DNA from: Hibiscus mutabilis
Lineage: Eukaryota; Streptophyta; Magnoliopsida; Malvales; Malvaceae
Assembly (NCBI GenBank): GCA_019671005.1
Contig: CM033728.1
Span: 23,077,099 to 23,141,098 of the forward strand
Length of the DNA: 64,000 nucleotides
Direction: 5' to 3'
The notes beneath the pieces were generated by a model. That model worked only from the letters and a program-made list of their open reading frames with translations. It searched no databases and had not been told where the DNA came from. The position numbers were made by a program, and so were the translations under genes. Shown here in pieces: positions 11,802-23,300 of this stretch (position 1 is the first letter of the stretch; every line of letters starts with the position of its first letter).

Positions 11802-12275
11802 AACATAATGCCACTCTTGCATTTGACAATTCTTGTTTGAGAGCATTTCAGTAACTTAAAGAAAAGTTGATCAATGCCCCTATAGTTGTGGCACCAGACT
11901 GGAATGAGCCCTTCGAGCTCATGTGCGATGCCAGCGACTATGTCGTTGGAGCAGTCTTGGGACAAAGGCATGGCAAGGTTTTCCATGCCATCTACTATGC
12001 CAGCTGAACCATGAACGAAGCACAATTGAATTACTCTACGACCGAGAAAGAATTTCTTGCGGTTGTATTTTCTTTTGACAAATTTAGATCTTATTTAATT
12101 GGTAACAAGGTTGTTGTTTTTACAGATCATTCGGAATTCAAGTATCTCTTGGCAAAGAAGGATGCCAAGCCTAGACTAATCTGATGGACACTCCTGCTTC
12201 AAGAATTTGACCTTGAGATTCGAGACAAAAAGGGCAGTGAAAACTAAGTAGCTGACCATCTCTCACGTTTGGAGC
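11801..12275 (+). pseudogene. Element 2 RNase H (broken)
   Basis: RNase H would degrade the RNA of the RNA:DNA hybrid. The frame changes after 11800. The conserved series is FELMCDASDYVVGAVLGQR (about 11915), HAIYYAS, NYSTTEKEFLAVVF, VFTDHSEFKYLL (about 12118) and VADHLSRLE (about 12250). In-frame TGA codons near 12004 and 12181 and a TAA near 12245 stand where relatives have arginine or glutamine; these are consistent with C-to-T changes. The D/E/D catalytic positions are visible, but translation would end at the stops. Confidence 0.88.
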
Positions 12276-13642
12276 ATCATCTTGAAGATGGTAAGACCAA
12301 TTCGATAAGAGAACAATTTCCTTACGAGTATTTGCTTGCAATTCATACCATGCCATGGTATGCTGACAATGTCAACTACTTGGTAAGTAACATTCTGCCA
12401 CCAGACTTGGCATACAATGCCAAGAAAAGGTTCTTGCGGGAAGTCAGGTAATACTATTGGGACGAGCCAATATTGTTCAAACAGCGTGCTGACCAAGTGA
12501 TCCGCCGGTGTGTGCCCGAGGATGAGCAGCATAACATATTGCATTTGTGCCATGCCGCACCATATGGAAGTCACTTTGCTGGGGTAAAAACTGCTGCCAA
12601 GATACTGCAGTCAGGATTCTTTTGGCCCACACTATACAAGGATGCCCACGTGTATGCCAAGGCATGTGATCGATGCCAACGGATAGGAAACATCTCTGGC
12701 AGACACCAACTACCGCTTCAAAACATTATGAATGTAGATTTATTTGATGTATGGGGGATAGACTTTATGGGTCATTTTCCACCCTCATTTGGTAATGTAT
12801 ACATTCTTGTGGCTGTTGACTACGTATCTAAGTGGGTAGAAGCTGTGGCTCTACCAACAAACGATGCCAAGGTTGTTGCCAAGTTTTTGTACAAACACAT
12901 TTTTACTAGATTTGGTGCCCCTAAAGTGATTATTCATGATGAGGGCACCCATTTTAAATGTAATCTAATTTCTAAAGCTTTGTGCAAGTATGGTGTACAG
13001 TAGAGAATTGCCACGACATATCATCGACAAACGAATGGGCAAGCCAAGATTTCAAATAAGGAGATTAAAAACATTCTAGAGAATACTGTTAATCCATCAA
13101 GGAAAGACTGGTCCTTGAGGCTAGACGAGTCCTTGTGGGCTTACAGGACTGCATTTAAAACTCCTTTGGGTACGTCACCATTTAGACTTGTTTTTTGAAA
13201 ACCATGCCATCTGCCAGTGGAGCTTGAGCATAAAGCCTACTGGGCCATCAGAACACTTGGCATGGCATGGAGAGCTACTGGATAAAAGAGGTTATTAGAC
13301 CTAAATGAGTTGGAGGAATTCAGAACACAATCCTCTAAGAACGCCAGGATCTACAAGAAAAAGGCAAAATGTTGGCATGACAGTAGGATAATGCCAAGAT
13401 AGATTAGGGTAGGCCAACGTGCTATGTTATTCAACTCACGGCTTAAGTTGTTTCTAGGGAAACTCATATCGAGATGGACGGGTCTTTATGAAGTTGTGAA
13501 GCCCTATGCTCATGGTGTTGTGGACATTAAGAACTTGAAGACGAGAGAAATCTTTAAGGTGAATGGCCAACGTTTAAAGCACTACATGGAAGGTGATCGT
13601 AACAATGCCAAAGAGGTAATCCTCTTGGCAGAGGTAACTTGA
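12275..13642 (+). pseudogene. Element 2 integrase (broken)
   Basis: Integrase would insert the DNA copy. The N-terminal HHCC zinc domain is visible (histidines near 12535-12575; CDRCQRIG near 12665). In the catalytic core, WGIDFMGHFPP at about 12760 holds the first Asp, and IIHDEGTHF at about 12930 replaces the usual DGGxHF context of the second Asp. The third catalytic residue, a Glu in relatives, is Lys at 13046-13048 (NGQAK). A stop at 13003, another near 13196 and a later frame change break the gene. The C-terminal domain reopens at 13424-13642 (RWTGLYEVVKPYAHG, then FKVNGQRLKHY), typical of Athila integrase ends. Confidence 0.92.
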
Positions 13643-14292
13643 AAACACCATCAGGTTTGAGCTTTTGTAAATATTAGGTTAGTGTTTTTCTTTGTTTAGG
13701 TTTTTAGGTTTTTAATTGTTTTTCTTTTTTTTTAAGTTTCAAGTTTTATTCCTTTACTGTGTTGAAAGGTTTTTCTTTGAGTTGTGCAGATTCATTATGC
13801 AGGAACACTGCCAGGGTCGCTGGCAGGGGCTAATGCATCAATAGAAAAATCTGCCAGACGCAGCGCTAGAGCAGCTTGGCATACAGCGGTGCAAAATATA
13901 GAAGGAAAAAAAACCTAGTTTTATTGGCCCAGTAAAATAAGATAGAGTTATTTTTATTTGACTTTAAACCCTACCCGCACAAAATTTTGGTTGGAAATTA
14001 AATTTCAAATCAATCACCTTATCACTTCAATCCTTATCCTATCTTATCACCTATCACCTTATCACTCCACCCTTTTTCTTGTTTTTAATTCTTTTTCTCT
14101 CCCATCATTATCCCTAATTACTACTCCCATTAAAACACTCAACCAACCCAAAACCTTTCACTTTCTCACCTAGCCGGTTAAAAGAAACCCAAACAACTCT
14201 CTTACTTTTTACTCTCATTTCGATAAGCAAGTAAAAAAATCCAAATCGTCATTTTTCTTCATCACCGTTTCAAGTTTCTTCAACAAGTTTCA
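13643..14292 (+). promoter_or_regulatory. Element 2 spacer with gene-leader-like sequence
   Basis: 650 bp without a conserved protein. Positions 14005-14075 repeat CTTATCAC/TTATCC several times, the same motif family seen upstream of the LTR TATA-like box. Then follows a pyrimidine-rich, leader-like stretch up to the ATG of the env-position ORF at 14293. It looks like an internal promoter or 5' leader for that ORF, but this is inferred from composition only. Confidence 0.4.
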
Positions 14293-15715
14293 ATGGCTTC
14301 TTCCTCTACTTCCTTCAAGCGATTCTTCAATTAGGAGATAGAGAAAAAGTTTGAATCCAATTTTGTCTCGAGGAGTTTTTGCTATGAGAAGCACTTTGAC
14401 CTTAACACAAAGACGAACAATAGCTTCCATCCAAAAGTCATGTCTACGTTTAACTTGCACAAATAGACTCAGTTTTGCCAGCAAAAAGGGGAGGTCTATG
14501 CCACAATCGTCCAAGAATTCTATGCGCACCTTGTGACCAAGGATTCACCATTATTGATGATTAGAGGTAAATGTGTTCGTTTCGATGAAGGGTATATCAA
14601 TAACATGTTTGAGTTAGATGGTGCAGAGGATGAGTATTTCGAGTATGCTGATTCAATGAAAGCTGCCAAGAGAAAGAGGCTCCTGGCATCTGTGTGAGCC
14701 TGGCACGACATGGATAGTTTCATCCAAGGGGCACTGTACGGTGAAGAGGCTGGCATTGAAACCCCAATAGAGAGTATGGAATCACTTTTTCAAGGCGAAT
14801 CTAATGCCCACGTCCCATAACGAGACCATGTCGGAAGAAAGGATGATCATGTTGCCCCCCATTGTTATGGGGCACAAAATCAATGTTAGCAAGCTCATTA
14901 TTGAGGAAACCTACAAGTGCGCAATTAAAGGTACTGGCAGCTTGTTTTTCCCTTTTGTTGATTTCTAACGTTTATATGCTCCACGATATGCCAAATCTTG
15001 ATACGGATAAGGGCAAACGATCAAAGGAACAACAATTACTGCTGCTATATGGAGGAATCTCGTTGCTGTCGAGCCCAAGGACAAGGGCAAGGGAAAGTAA
15101 AGGAAAAGGCACACACACCAAAGCCCAAGGAGTCAAAGGCCACGGCAGCAACCATGCCAGAAACTGTGCCAGGCATTTCACTGGCAATGTTGTCCCAAAT
15201 TCATCAACGCAGGAGATTATTCTCCAAAAGTTGGAAAAAACTGAGGAGCTCAATGTCAAGATGCGATACTACATCCAGGCCAGGGATATTGTGATCAGAG
15301 AAGATCTTACAAAATTATCAACTGATTTAGTGCCAGAGTTTCTAGACTTCCCTGCCGAGCTCTCTGCCAGTGATAATGCCATGCCAGCTACTCCAGTTCA
15401 TACCCCGTCTGATGCCACAGTCCCATTGTCTCCAGTTGAAGTCGAGTCTGCCAGTTCTGATTCTTTATATAAATAAAAGGAAACCAAAGCCAAGTCGCCA
15501 GTAACACCTGCTATCTATACGCCATCTAATGCCACTGATGCACCTGCCGCATCAGAGCCTGCCAAGGAAAAAGAGGAAGTTGGAGTCTCCATTGCCGCTT
15601 CAAAACCAAGCTTGAAAAGAAAGAAGCACATGGCCCCTGACCGTGGGTCGTATGTGAGAAGAAAAATCCATGTCGTACAGCAAATAGTCTCCGAAAGGGA
15701 GTCTTCTTCTCCCTA
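14293..15715 (+). pseudogene. Element 2 env-position ORF (Athila third ORF, broken)
   Basis: The ORF lies between integrase and the 3' LTR, where Athila elements carry a third gene of uncertain role, sometimes called env-like. The ATG at 14293 follows a leader-like stretch. In-frame stops appear at 14332, about 14464 and about 14695, followed by frame changes. The recognisable core (EVYATIVQEFYAHLV near 14490, then RGKCVRFDEGYINNMF near 14565) matches what databases call a putative plant transposon protein domain. The C-terminal part (14862-15476, then past a TAA to 15715) is rich in Pro, Ser, Thr and Ala and ends with a basic cluster (KPSLKRKKH, about 15605) resembling a nuclear-localisation signal. 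I see no clear membrane-fusion or surface-glycoprotein features. Confidence 0.75.
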
Positions 15716-15810
15716 AACTCCTTTACATTTAATTCCATTGCATTTACATGATCATGCATTTTATTTTATTTTATTATGTTTTTCTTGTATATATACGTTG
15801 TTTTCATGCA

Positions 15811-15847
15811 TTGAGGACAATGCACATCTTGGGTTTGGGGGTGTGTG
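15811..15847 (+). other. Element 2 internal polypurine-tract-like site
   Basis: ttgaggacaatgcacatc is followed by ttgggtttgggggtgtg. The same two-part arrangement (ttgaggacaag...ggtttaggggtg) recurs at 16770-16802 right before the 3' LTR. It may be a second plus-strand primer or a remnant of an older LTR boundary. Confidence 0.55.
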
Positions 15848-16769
15848 TTTCCTCACATTTATGCCACGCCATGCATTTCACGTTTAATTTTTGTTGCCAT
15901 GCCATTTGCCATTCCATCTAGGTCATTTAGAATAGATGCATACTGAACCACTAAAAAAAGAAAAAAAAATTGCCTCAGTTTAATTTTAAAGAATGTTAAC
16001 ACTTGTTAGGCAAGTTTAATTTGATATAGGTCTCTGTCCAATGAAGAAATTTTAATCTTTAGTTGCAATGCCATGCCAACAGAATAGTTATGCTAGGTTT
16101 GCTTGGTAATTGATCTCTAGTTTAGGGAATTGAACTTACACTTAACACGAAGTATGTATCTAGCTCCTTAGCAAACTTAGATCTTTTGAAACTATACTCA
16201 AATTTTAAAAAAAGGATGCCATGGTAAAAGAAGTAAATAAGGCAACAATGTTCTGCCAAGGCAAGAAAAAAAATAGAACTCTCCTCTACCTTAGGGATAA
16301 TAAGCTACTTGGGGCTTCGTGGTTTGTTTCCTCTTAGTTCTCAAGTCCAAAACTTTAGGGTATGAGTTGAAGAGAAAGCCTAGTGATGTCTAGATTAAGG
16401 TGGGGATTCGTGGTATGCTCCCTTTTATCTCTCGCTCTAAATAGTGTCACGAAGCAAGCTTAAATTAATGTCAATAGAAACCCTTGGAAAAAGAAAAAAA
16501 ATATAAAAAGAATATGAGTTTAGGTAGTAAAATTGGCTATGGGAGTGAAAGGATACTCGATGCATATTGCCTACACATCATGCACTCTTCATAAACTTAG
16601 ACTAGAGTTATATTGTTGCACTTGAATTACTACCTGCTTGGCATTATTGTACTGAGATAATGAGGATAGAAATAGAGCCAAAATCTACTTTCAGTACTTG
16701 TTGGCATTCTAACCAAAATTTTGTCGAGGTAACATTTTCACAGTTTTTGTTTTTATTTGGTTGCATTAC
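15848..16769 (+). other. Element 2 non-coding 3' spacer
   Basis: 920 bp between the two polypurine-like tracts. No conserved protein is seen. A near-repeat about the phrase gggattcgtggtatgctccc / ggggcttcgtggtttg lies at 16310-16430. Otherwise it is AT-rich with scattered TGCCA motifs. Confidence 0.5.
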
Positions 16770-16784
16770 TTGAGGACAAGCAAT

Positions 16785-16802
16785 GAGTTAGGTTTAGGGG
16801 TG
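16785..16802 (+). other. Element 2 polypurine tract
   Basis: gagttaggtttaggggtg lies directly before the 3' LTR start tgttacccct. This is the plus-strand primer position, although the tract is interrupted by thymines. Confidence 0.7.
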
Positions 16803-18413
16803 TGTTACCCCTCCAAATGTACTGTTTTTAATGCCAATCTTACAATGCTTTTGCTTGTTTTTAGGTACATTTAGTTGCATAAGGTTGTTAAAATCATGCA
16901 TTTGCATAAGGAGTTTAGAATTATGTATATGCCAGTGTGAATGGTTGTTTTGTTGGCAATTTTGTAGGATTGGCATAGTATTTAGCCTATAAATGAAACA
17001 CATGAAAGAATGCTAGAGAGAATGCCGAGTTGCTGTTGGCAGCGAAGGACCAGAAGGGAAATACCAAGCACCATTGGCAATAGGAGCTAGAATAGTTATG
17101 TCAAGAACCCTTGGCAATGCCAGCCCAAAAAAATAGGAGCAGATCAGGCTGCGAAAAAATAGAATTTGATCAAACTTTGAAAAAATAGGATGCCAAGTCT
17201 GTTTGGCATAGATGGATCAAACGATGCCAAGTGCGGCTGCCAAAGGATCGGCGGCATATGACGCCAGCCCTAGTGAAAACCTGATCAACTTATCACCTTA
17301 TCACTTCAAATCTGGATAAGATGATCACATCTCTTATCCCTTGGCGCATTCAAATTTCAAACGTGAAGGCTTATCCTAGGGCTTCTTCGCATGCCTATTT
17401 AAAGAAAGATCAAGCAAGCATTTGAGGGGGAACTTGGAGAGGATTTCATTGATGATCAGAAGATGAAGGCTGCGTGGTTCGACCAGCTAGACCGAGGGCT
17501 TGGAGCCATTGAAGGTCTGCATCGAGAGACCTCTTTCTTTCCCATTCTCTTTGTTTAGTTATTTTTATTTTTTAATGATGACGTATTTTGAAAACGTTTA
17601 TGGTTTTTTGGTTAAATACCTCACCATGAACTAATTCAATAGTTGGTGGGGGATGTTTGCGTTGAAACGATGTTTTCATGTTTAGTTTTTGATAATAAAT
17701 CTGCCTTGGCAATGTTTTATCTATTCAGCATACTTTATTGTTTTCTAAATACTATGCCAAGCGAGAGCTGGCACTGTTGGCCTATTGCTCCTCAATATCT
17801 TAATAGACTTGGGGTGGCAATGATTAAGTTGTTGAATACTAAGGAGAGAAGCTTCGAGAGAAGTCGTTCAAGTAGATGAACTTACTTCGGGAGTAAAATC
17901 TACCCCTTATGAGTATAGATTGGATCTTAATCAAATTGATTTATTTAAAAGCAAGCACTATAGAGATATAGGGCTTTTTACATGATCAATTTAGGGCAAT
18001 GACCATCGAGAGAGGCTTTGCTAATTTTGACTCTGCTCGGCAAACAATGCCAAGACAAGTTGTTATTAAAGGCTGGCACGGCATGAATAGCGTGAAAACC
18101 AGGCATTTCCTGTCAATGCTCACCATTCGTTAAAGCACCTTCCTTGCCAATGTCTTTACTTTACTTTTATTTATGTTCTTTTCAATTATTTCCAAAACCA
18201 ACTTCAAAACAAAAGAACTTTTTCTTAAGGCAAGTAGCAATCAAGGCAATTAAATTCCAAGTCAATCTTTGTGGGATCGATACTCAACTTACTGTTGTAT
18301 TACTTGCAGATCGTGTATACTTGCACGCAAAAGACTTATCTTGGCATTGTTTTATACTTTTCCAATACATACTTTATGCCGTCTTTTACCAGCATTCACT
18401 TAGAGAGTCCACA
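16803..18413 (+). repeat. Element 2 3' LTR
   Basis: 1611 bp, from tgttacccct to gagagtccaca, followed by the TSD ataat. It is colinear with 6521-8151. By eye there are about 20 differences in the first 300 bp and about 38 in 480 bp around 17641-18120. Confidence 0.93.
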
Positions 18414-18418
18414 ATAAT
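18414..18418. repeat. Element 2 target-site duplication, right (ATAAT)
   Basis: Direct repeat of 6516-6520; after it the Element 1 LTR resumes (ctattatgggctac). Confidence 0.95.
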
Positions 18419-20355
18419 CTATTATGGGCTACTTTGAATATAAAGGATAGTATCTTGGATTGCTTCGAACATCTATTGTGTATACATGATATATGAGCTG
18501 CTTTGAATATAGATGATAGTTTCTGGATTGTTTCGAGCAACTATTTGTGCATACATGATTTATGGACTGCTTTGATTATAAATGAAATTATATTGGACTG
18601 TTTCGAATCTATATGTTTATATATTAAGTTTAAAGATTGTTTCGAGTAAATAAAAAAGTCTAATGGACTATTTTGATATGTCTAATTGTAATTATAAGAT
18701 CAGTGGATTGTTCGAGTTAGAATAAGTATATAAAGTGACTGTTTCAACATAAGTAAATATGTACATGAAATTGAAACTACTTTGCATTTATAAACCAATA
18801 TGTATTGGAGCGTTTTGAATATATATATATGTAAGTATCTCCTAAATATGATTTAATAAGCCACGATTGATGTCTTACATGACAAGTAAATTGTGTCCTG
18901 GACATGTTATGCTGGAACCTTATAAGACAAGTAACCATGTTCATGATATGTTATATCTAATGATTTATATGCTATAAAACCATGTTATACTTACGAGATT
19001 TGATGACTAATAAATGATTATAATCTCAACTGTTAAAGAGTCGTGATAAATTGTTTAACTAATAAATGATTATAATCTAACCTGGTTACCACTCAAATGG
19101 GGTTGGTTTGATAGAACGTTGCTACGAATACTAGAAATGATAGATTACTTAAGTTGGAGTGATTACCTGTTAAGTTATTTCTTTTATAAGACTTAATTTG
19201 AATTATCTAACCTCTTATGGACCTCGTCTTGCCCAAGCTTATATTTCACGATTTCTTATTTCTTGTAATGAAAGATAACTTGCTTGTGTATTATATTTAG
19301 GCTCTTTAAGCTACCTCACTAAGTGATTGCTAACTATTTTCTCTTTATCATTTTAGGGTAATCATGTATTTGTTTATTCTCGAGAGCTTGGACGAGATCA
19401 CAAGGATCAGGATGTATATTTATAATCTCTTAGTGTACTCCTAGTTGGTGGCACATAGTGGTTAAGCATGCATTAAGTTATTAAATTTCTTTTATGGCAT
19501 GTCAAGTATATAGGCCTATTGAGTATTCAAGTTTGTAAAGCGCCTTTATTATTTATTGGTGATTGCATGCTGCCTATGATTTATTAGTTAGTATAATTTA
19601 ATAGTTGCTTAGTAGCTGAATTATGCTAGTGATATACTTGAATGTTTACCCATCTTATAAATCACTTGAAATATGATGCCTAAATAGACTGAAATCGTAA
19701 TTTATTAAGAGGTCACCCTGTAATGTGAATTTGAAAGAGTCATACAGTAATTGCTATGGAAGTTTATATGTTTCAGTTAAGAAGCTCCATGAGAATTAGA
19801 TTGACTTGGGTGATATTTGTATGAATGCTCATGTTCAGAAATTGAAATATAGGCGATTTTGGTTGTTGTGTATTGTACATGATATGCTGATTAATTGTTT
19901 GTAAGACCTTCAAGTTGATTAATCATCTGGATGGTATGTGTGTTGCAAATTCAAATATGTAAATTTATTAAGTTAAACCTTAAATAAATGTAGAATAGTT
20001 ATATAGGACTAGTTCAATGGTTAAATTCAAATATGTAACTGTCTAGGATTGATTTATACGTTGATTTATCTTGCTCTTTGTAAATAACCTATAAAGTCTG
20101 CATGTTTACTTGTTGATCATGTTATGATATGCATATGATGTTCAAATAATTACCATGATTATATATTTGGTAGTAATAAATGTTATTGTCTGAAGTGCTT
20201 AAATTATAAGAGCAAGCTATGAAACGGTGTCTGAAGTGTCTTAATATGATAGGTGTTTTATGTTGATTGTATGCGATATAAAGTTAAGACCAATCTACCT
20301 TATAAAAAGTTTTAAATTTCCTTGAATTTTGTTTGTATGCTAATTCATCAAGTGC

Positions 20356-20360
20356 TAAGT
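20356..20360. repeat. Element 3 target-site duplication, left (TAAGT)
   Basis: taagt is repeated at 31906-31910. The intact Element 1 5' LTR has gataagtcgtctcag at the same place. Confidence 0.92.
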
Positions 20361-23300
20361 TGTAACCCATCGACCCGGCCTAGACGCCCAACCGAATCGA
20401 GATGACTACATTAGGTTTGCCAAAGCAAACCGAAGAGATACGACGAAAATCGGTCCATTTTTTTTCTTTTTATCTTATCTAGATATCAATTATTGACCGT
20501 ACATGTTCATGCAAACATCAGGTGCAACCCCAACTCAAACGAGCATTAATGTGACATCCAATTGATCACATTTGCAATTTAGGGACCAAATTGTAAATGC
20601 AAAAAATTAGAGGATTAAAACTCACTTTCAAGTTACCAAACCTTAATTAGTCAGGTTCCAAACATACATCTCAAATTTCAGCTCAAACTAACCATTCATT
20701 CGCATGCAATCACATTAACAAGATCCAGAGACCAAAACGAAAGATTTCAGAACAACCTTTCCATGACATTAACAGTTTTAACCGCCAACCGTATCGATAC
20801 CCTAAGGCCCGTATAGATATGGTATTGCATACACGTTTTGGTACCCTTAGCCATGTTCTGGTACGCTGCTTTGAAAACCATAAATCCTTTTTAACATTGT
20901 AACACCGTACAGATACAAACAACTATGCGTTCCGATACGATCAGCCATTCGACAAGACCAATAGGCTTGTTTCAGACCGTACCGGTACAGAAGTGGTGTG
21001 TTTCGATACACAAAAACATTTCTTCTAAAACCACAAGAGTTATTTCGAACAGTACCGATACAGACATCAAGTGTATCGGTAAGCAGGCTCATTCCGAAAA
21101 AGTGAAATTCTAGTAGCTAAAACCCATACCGAAACACCCATTGCCATATCGGTATCCTAAGGACAAAAGAGCCTAGGCGTATCGAAACACTATTACCCGT
21201 ACCGATATGGTCCCCTGCTTATCGGTACGCTTGGACCTATAATGTCACGTTTTGCTGGTGTTTCATTCAATTAACACATTTATAACATTCCCACAAGCTT
21301 GAAATACAACCTCAACATGCCAATCATACCACAAGCATTCAAGCTTCACATTCTTAACAACATAACATGGCATCAAGCATCGAAAACAAATCTATAGGCA
21401 TGCACCCTATAATTCCATTCAAGCAACATGTGTAATTCCAAACCGCTACCATAAACAATCCACAATTGTTTCTTACAGGCCATGAATAGCCAATCAAACT
21501 TGCTCAACCAGGGAGTTTAGCAAAACATGACCCAGATCAAATAAGGAAACCCCCATTGCCCTTATTATCCATAGTCTACATCAATACATACTTTGATTGC
21601 CGAGTCTTACTAGATCTCTTGCTTCCCGCTGCCTCCCAAGCCTTGTTTAGTCTGCATTGATGGACAAAGAGAGCGTAAGCACAGTGAGGATAGCTCAAAG
21701 CCAAAAACACCATCAATGCATTTAAAACCATTTACTTAACATCATTCTTTAAAAACATCATGCCCTTTTAAAAACATGCACTTTACATCATTAAAACCAT
21801 CATATTAAACCATATGCTACATGTATCATTAATCAACAACAAGCCACATTGCTAACCCTCCACTTAAGTCTTCCCATGCATTACTACTAAATGCAAAGCT
21901 CAAGGAGAAACATGTATAAATAACATTATACAACATAAAATATTTCAATGATACATTAACAATTACATTGGCTCACAAGTGATCTTAAACAAGTCCAACA
22001 ACAAAAGAGTTAATCGGATACATGGATTCAACAAGTGTTAACCCAACACTTCAAGCCATCTCAATCGGAATAGCGATATAATCACAATCGCGGTACATTA
22101 GCAACCAGGTACACTTTCAACCCACGAGGACACCAACCCCTTTCATCGGTTAGATGCTTAACCCACTAATGAGAGTTTTCAGTACTATATAACCCCTCAA
22201 CCGTTAGGGTACTTGGATAGAGTATTTGGTACGCCGTATAAACCCCTCAACATCCAAGGCGACTTATTTACAGTGCACTCAATCCTATGGCCGGCAAACT
22301 ATATCCGATAAAAAATTTAAAACCACATCACTTGCCAATATAATTAACCATTTTAACATTTACCTCACTATTTTCAACAAGCATTAAACCATGCCATTTA
22401 TCCAAAGCAACAACCATACTATAAAACACAAGTATAAACCATACTTACAAGGATCACTTACCATGTGCATCCTTCAGCATTTCATGCTCAAAAATAGTAT
22501 ATCAAATACTTTAAAACATGCTTAAACAGTAGGTATATGAACATTAAAACCAAGTGCATAAAATTATTTGAACGAGCACGACCAAGAGAGTAAAACCACT
22601 TTATACTCACTTCCGAGTCTAGGTAAGCATTTCAAGCTCCACCTTAACTACCAAAACTCTCTTCCAAAACATTAAAATGCTTTAAACCACCTTTTCACTC
22701 ACCAATACACGAAACCTCGATTCACCGATGCCAAAACATGCATCTGAAGCCTCCAAAGCTTCTCCAAACTCTTCTAAATCCATCTCCCATGTTTTAACCA
22801 CAAAACAAAAGAGGATTAATGCATAATAATGCATTCAAAACACAGCAGCACCAATCCTTCTCGGATTCCCACATAACCATCACAAATAACCATCCACAAC
22901 AACCGAAAACATCACCCAAACACTTCCAAACACAACCCAGTCAACTTCTATCAATCCAACATCACTTTCAACATCAAAACACATCTAAAAACATCTCCAA
23001 AATAGGTTAACACCTCCAGCAACCTCACAACCACAAAAACATAATTCTAACAACCTAAACAATTAGAGATTCAAGAGTTTCGGGATTCCATTGATAACAA
23101 CAACTTAACAACATTATTAAACATCCAAAATATGAATCAAAGCATCCTTAATTACTGGAAAATAGATCCAATACGAACATTTTCCATAAAACCTCAATTT
23201 TACCCAATTACCTCAATTAATCATTGTAAAATCATTAAAATCAGATTAAGAACACAAAATCAAGGATCAAATGCTTGGGAATTTCTGTAAATAACCATAC

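Larger units (their letters stand above)
6521..18413 (+). mobile_element. Element 2: full-length Athila-type Ty3/gypsy retrotransposon
   Basis: Complete structure of 11.9 kb: TSD ATAAT, 5' LTR 6521-8151, tRNA-Asp primer site, gag, protease, RT, RNase H, integrase, a long spacer, an env-position ORF, two polypurine tracts, and 3' LTR 16803-18413. The gene order, the tRNA-Asp primer and the third ORF between integrase and the 3' LTR are characteristic of the Athila/Tat branch. Every reading frame is broken by stops or frameshifts, so the copy is dead. Sampled LTR divergence is about 7% by eye. The whole element is strikingly rich in TGCCA/TGGCA. Confidence 0.93.
18414..20360 (+). repeat. Element 1 3' LTR, segment 2 of 3
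   Basis: Matches 610-2615 of the 5' LTR with small indels. It includes the CTCACTAAG box at about 19315-19323, a pyrimidine-rich tract and a candidate acceptor AG at 19355-19356. The insertion of Element 3 interrupts it after taagt. Confidence 0.9.

Noticed and set aside
14862..15476. 204-residue frame read as an independent gene
   Set aside because: Its N-terminal portion is a shifted frame of the env-position ORF and only the C-terminal part follows that ORF, so it is treated as part of one broken gene.
20710..21113. Short frames rich in Tyr-Arg and Ile-Gly words over the box cluster (also 28973-29209, 43857-44090, 60635-60988)
   Set aside because: They are translations of the GTAyCGrTAC boxes, not conserved proteins.
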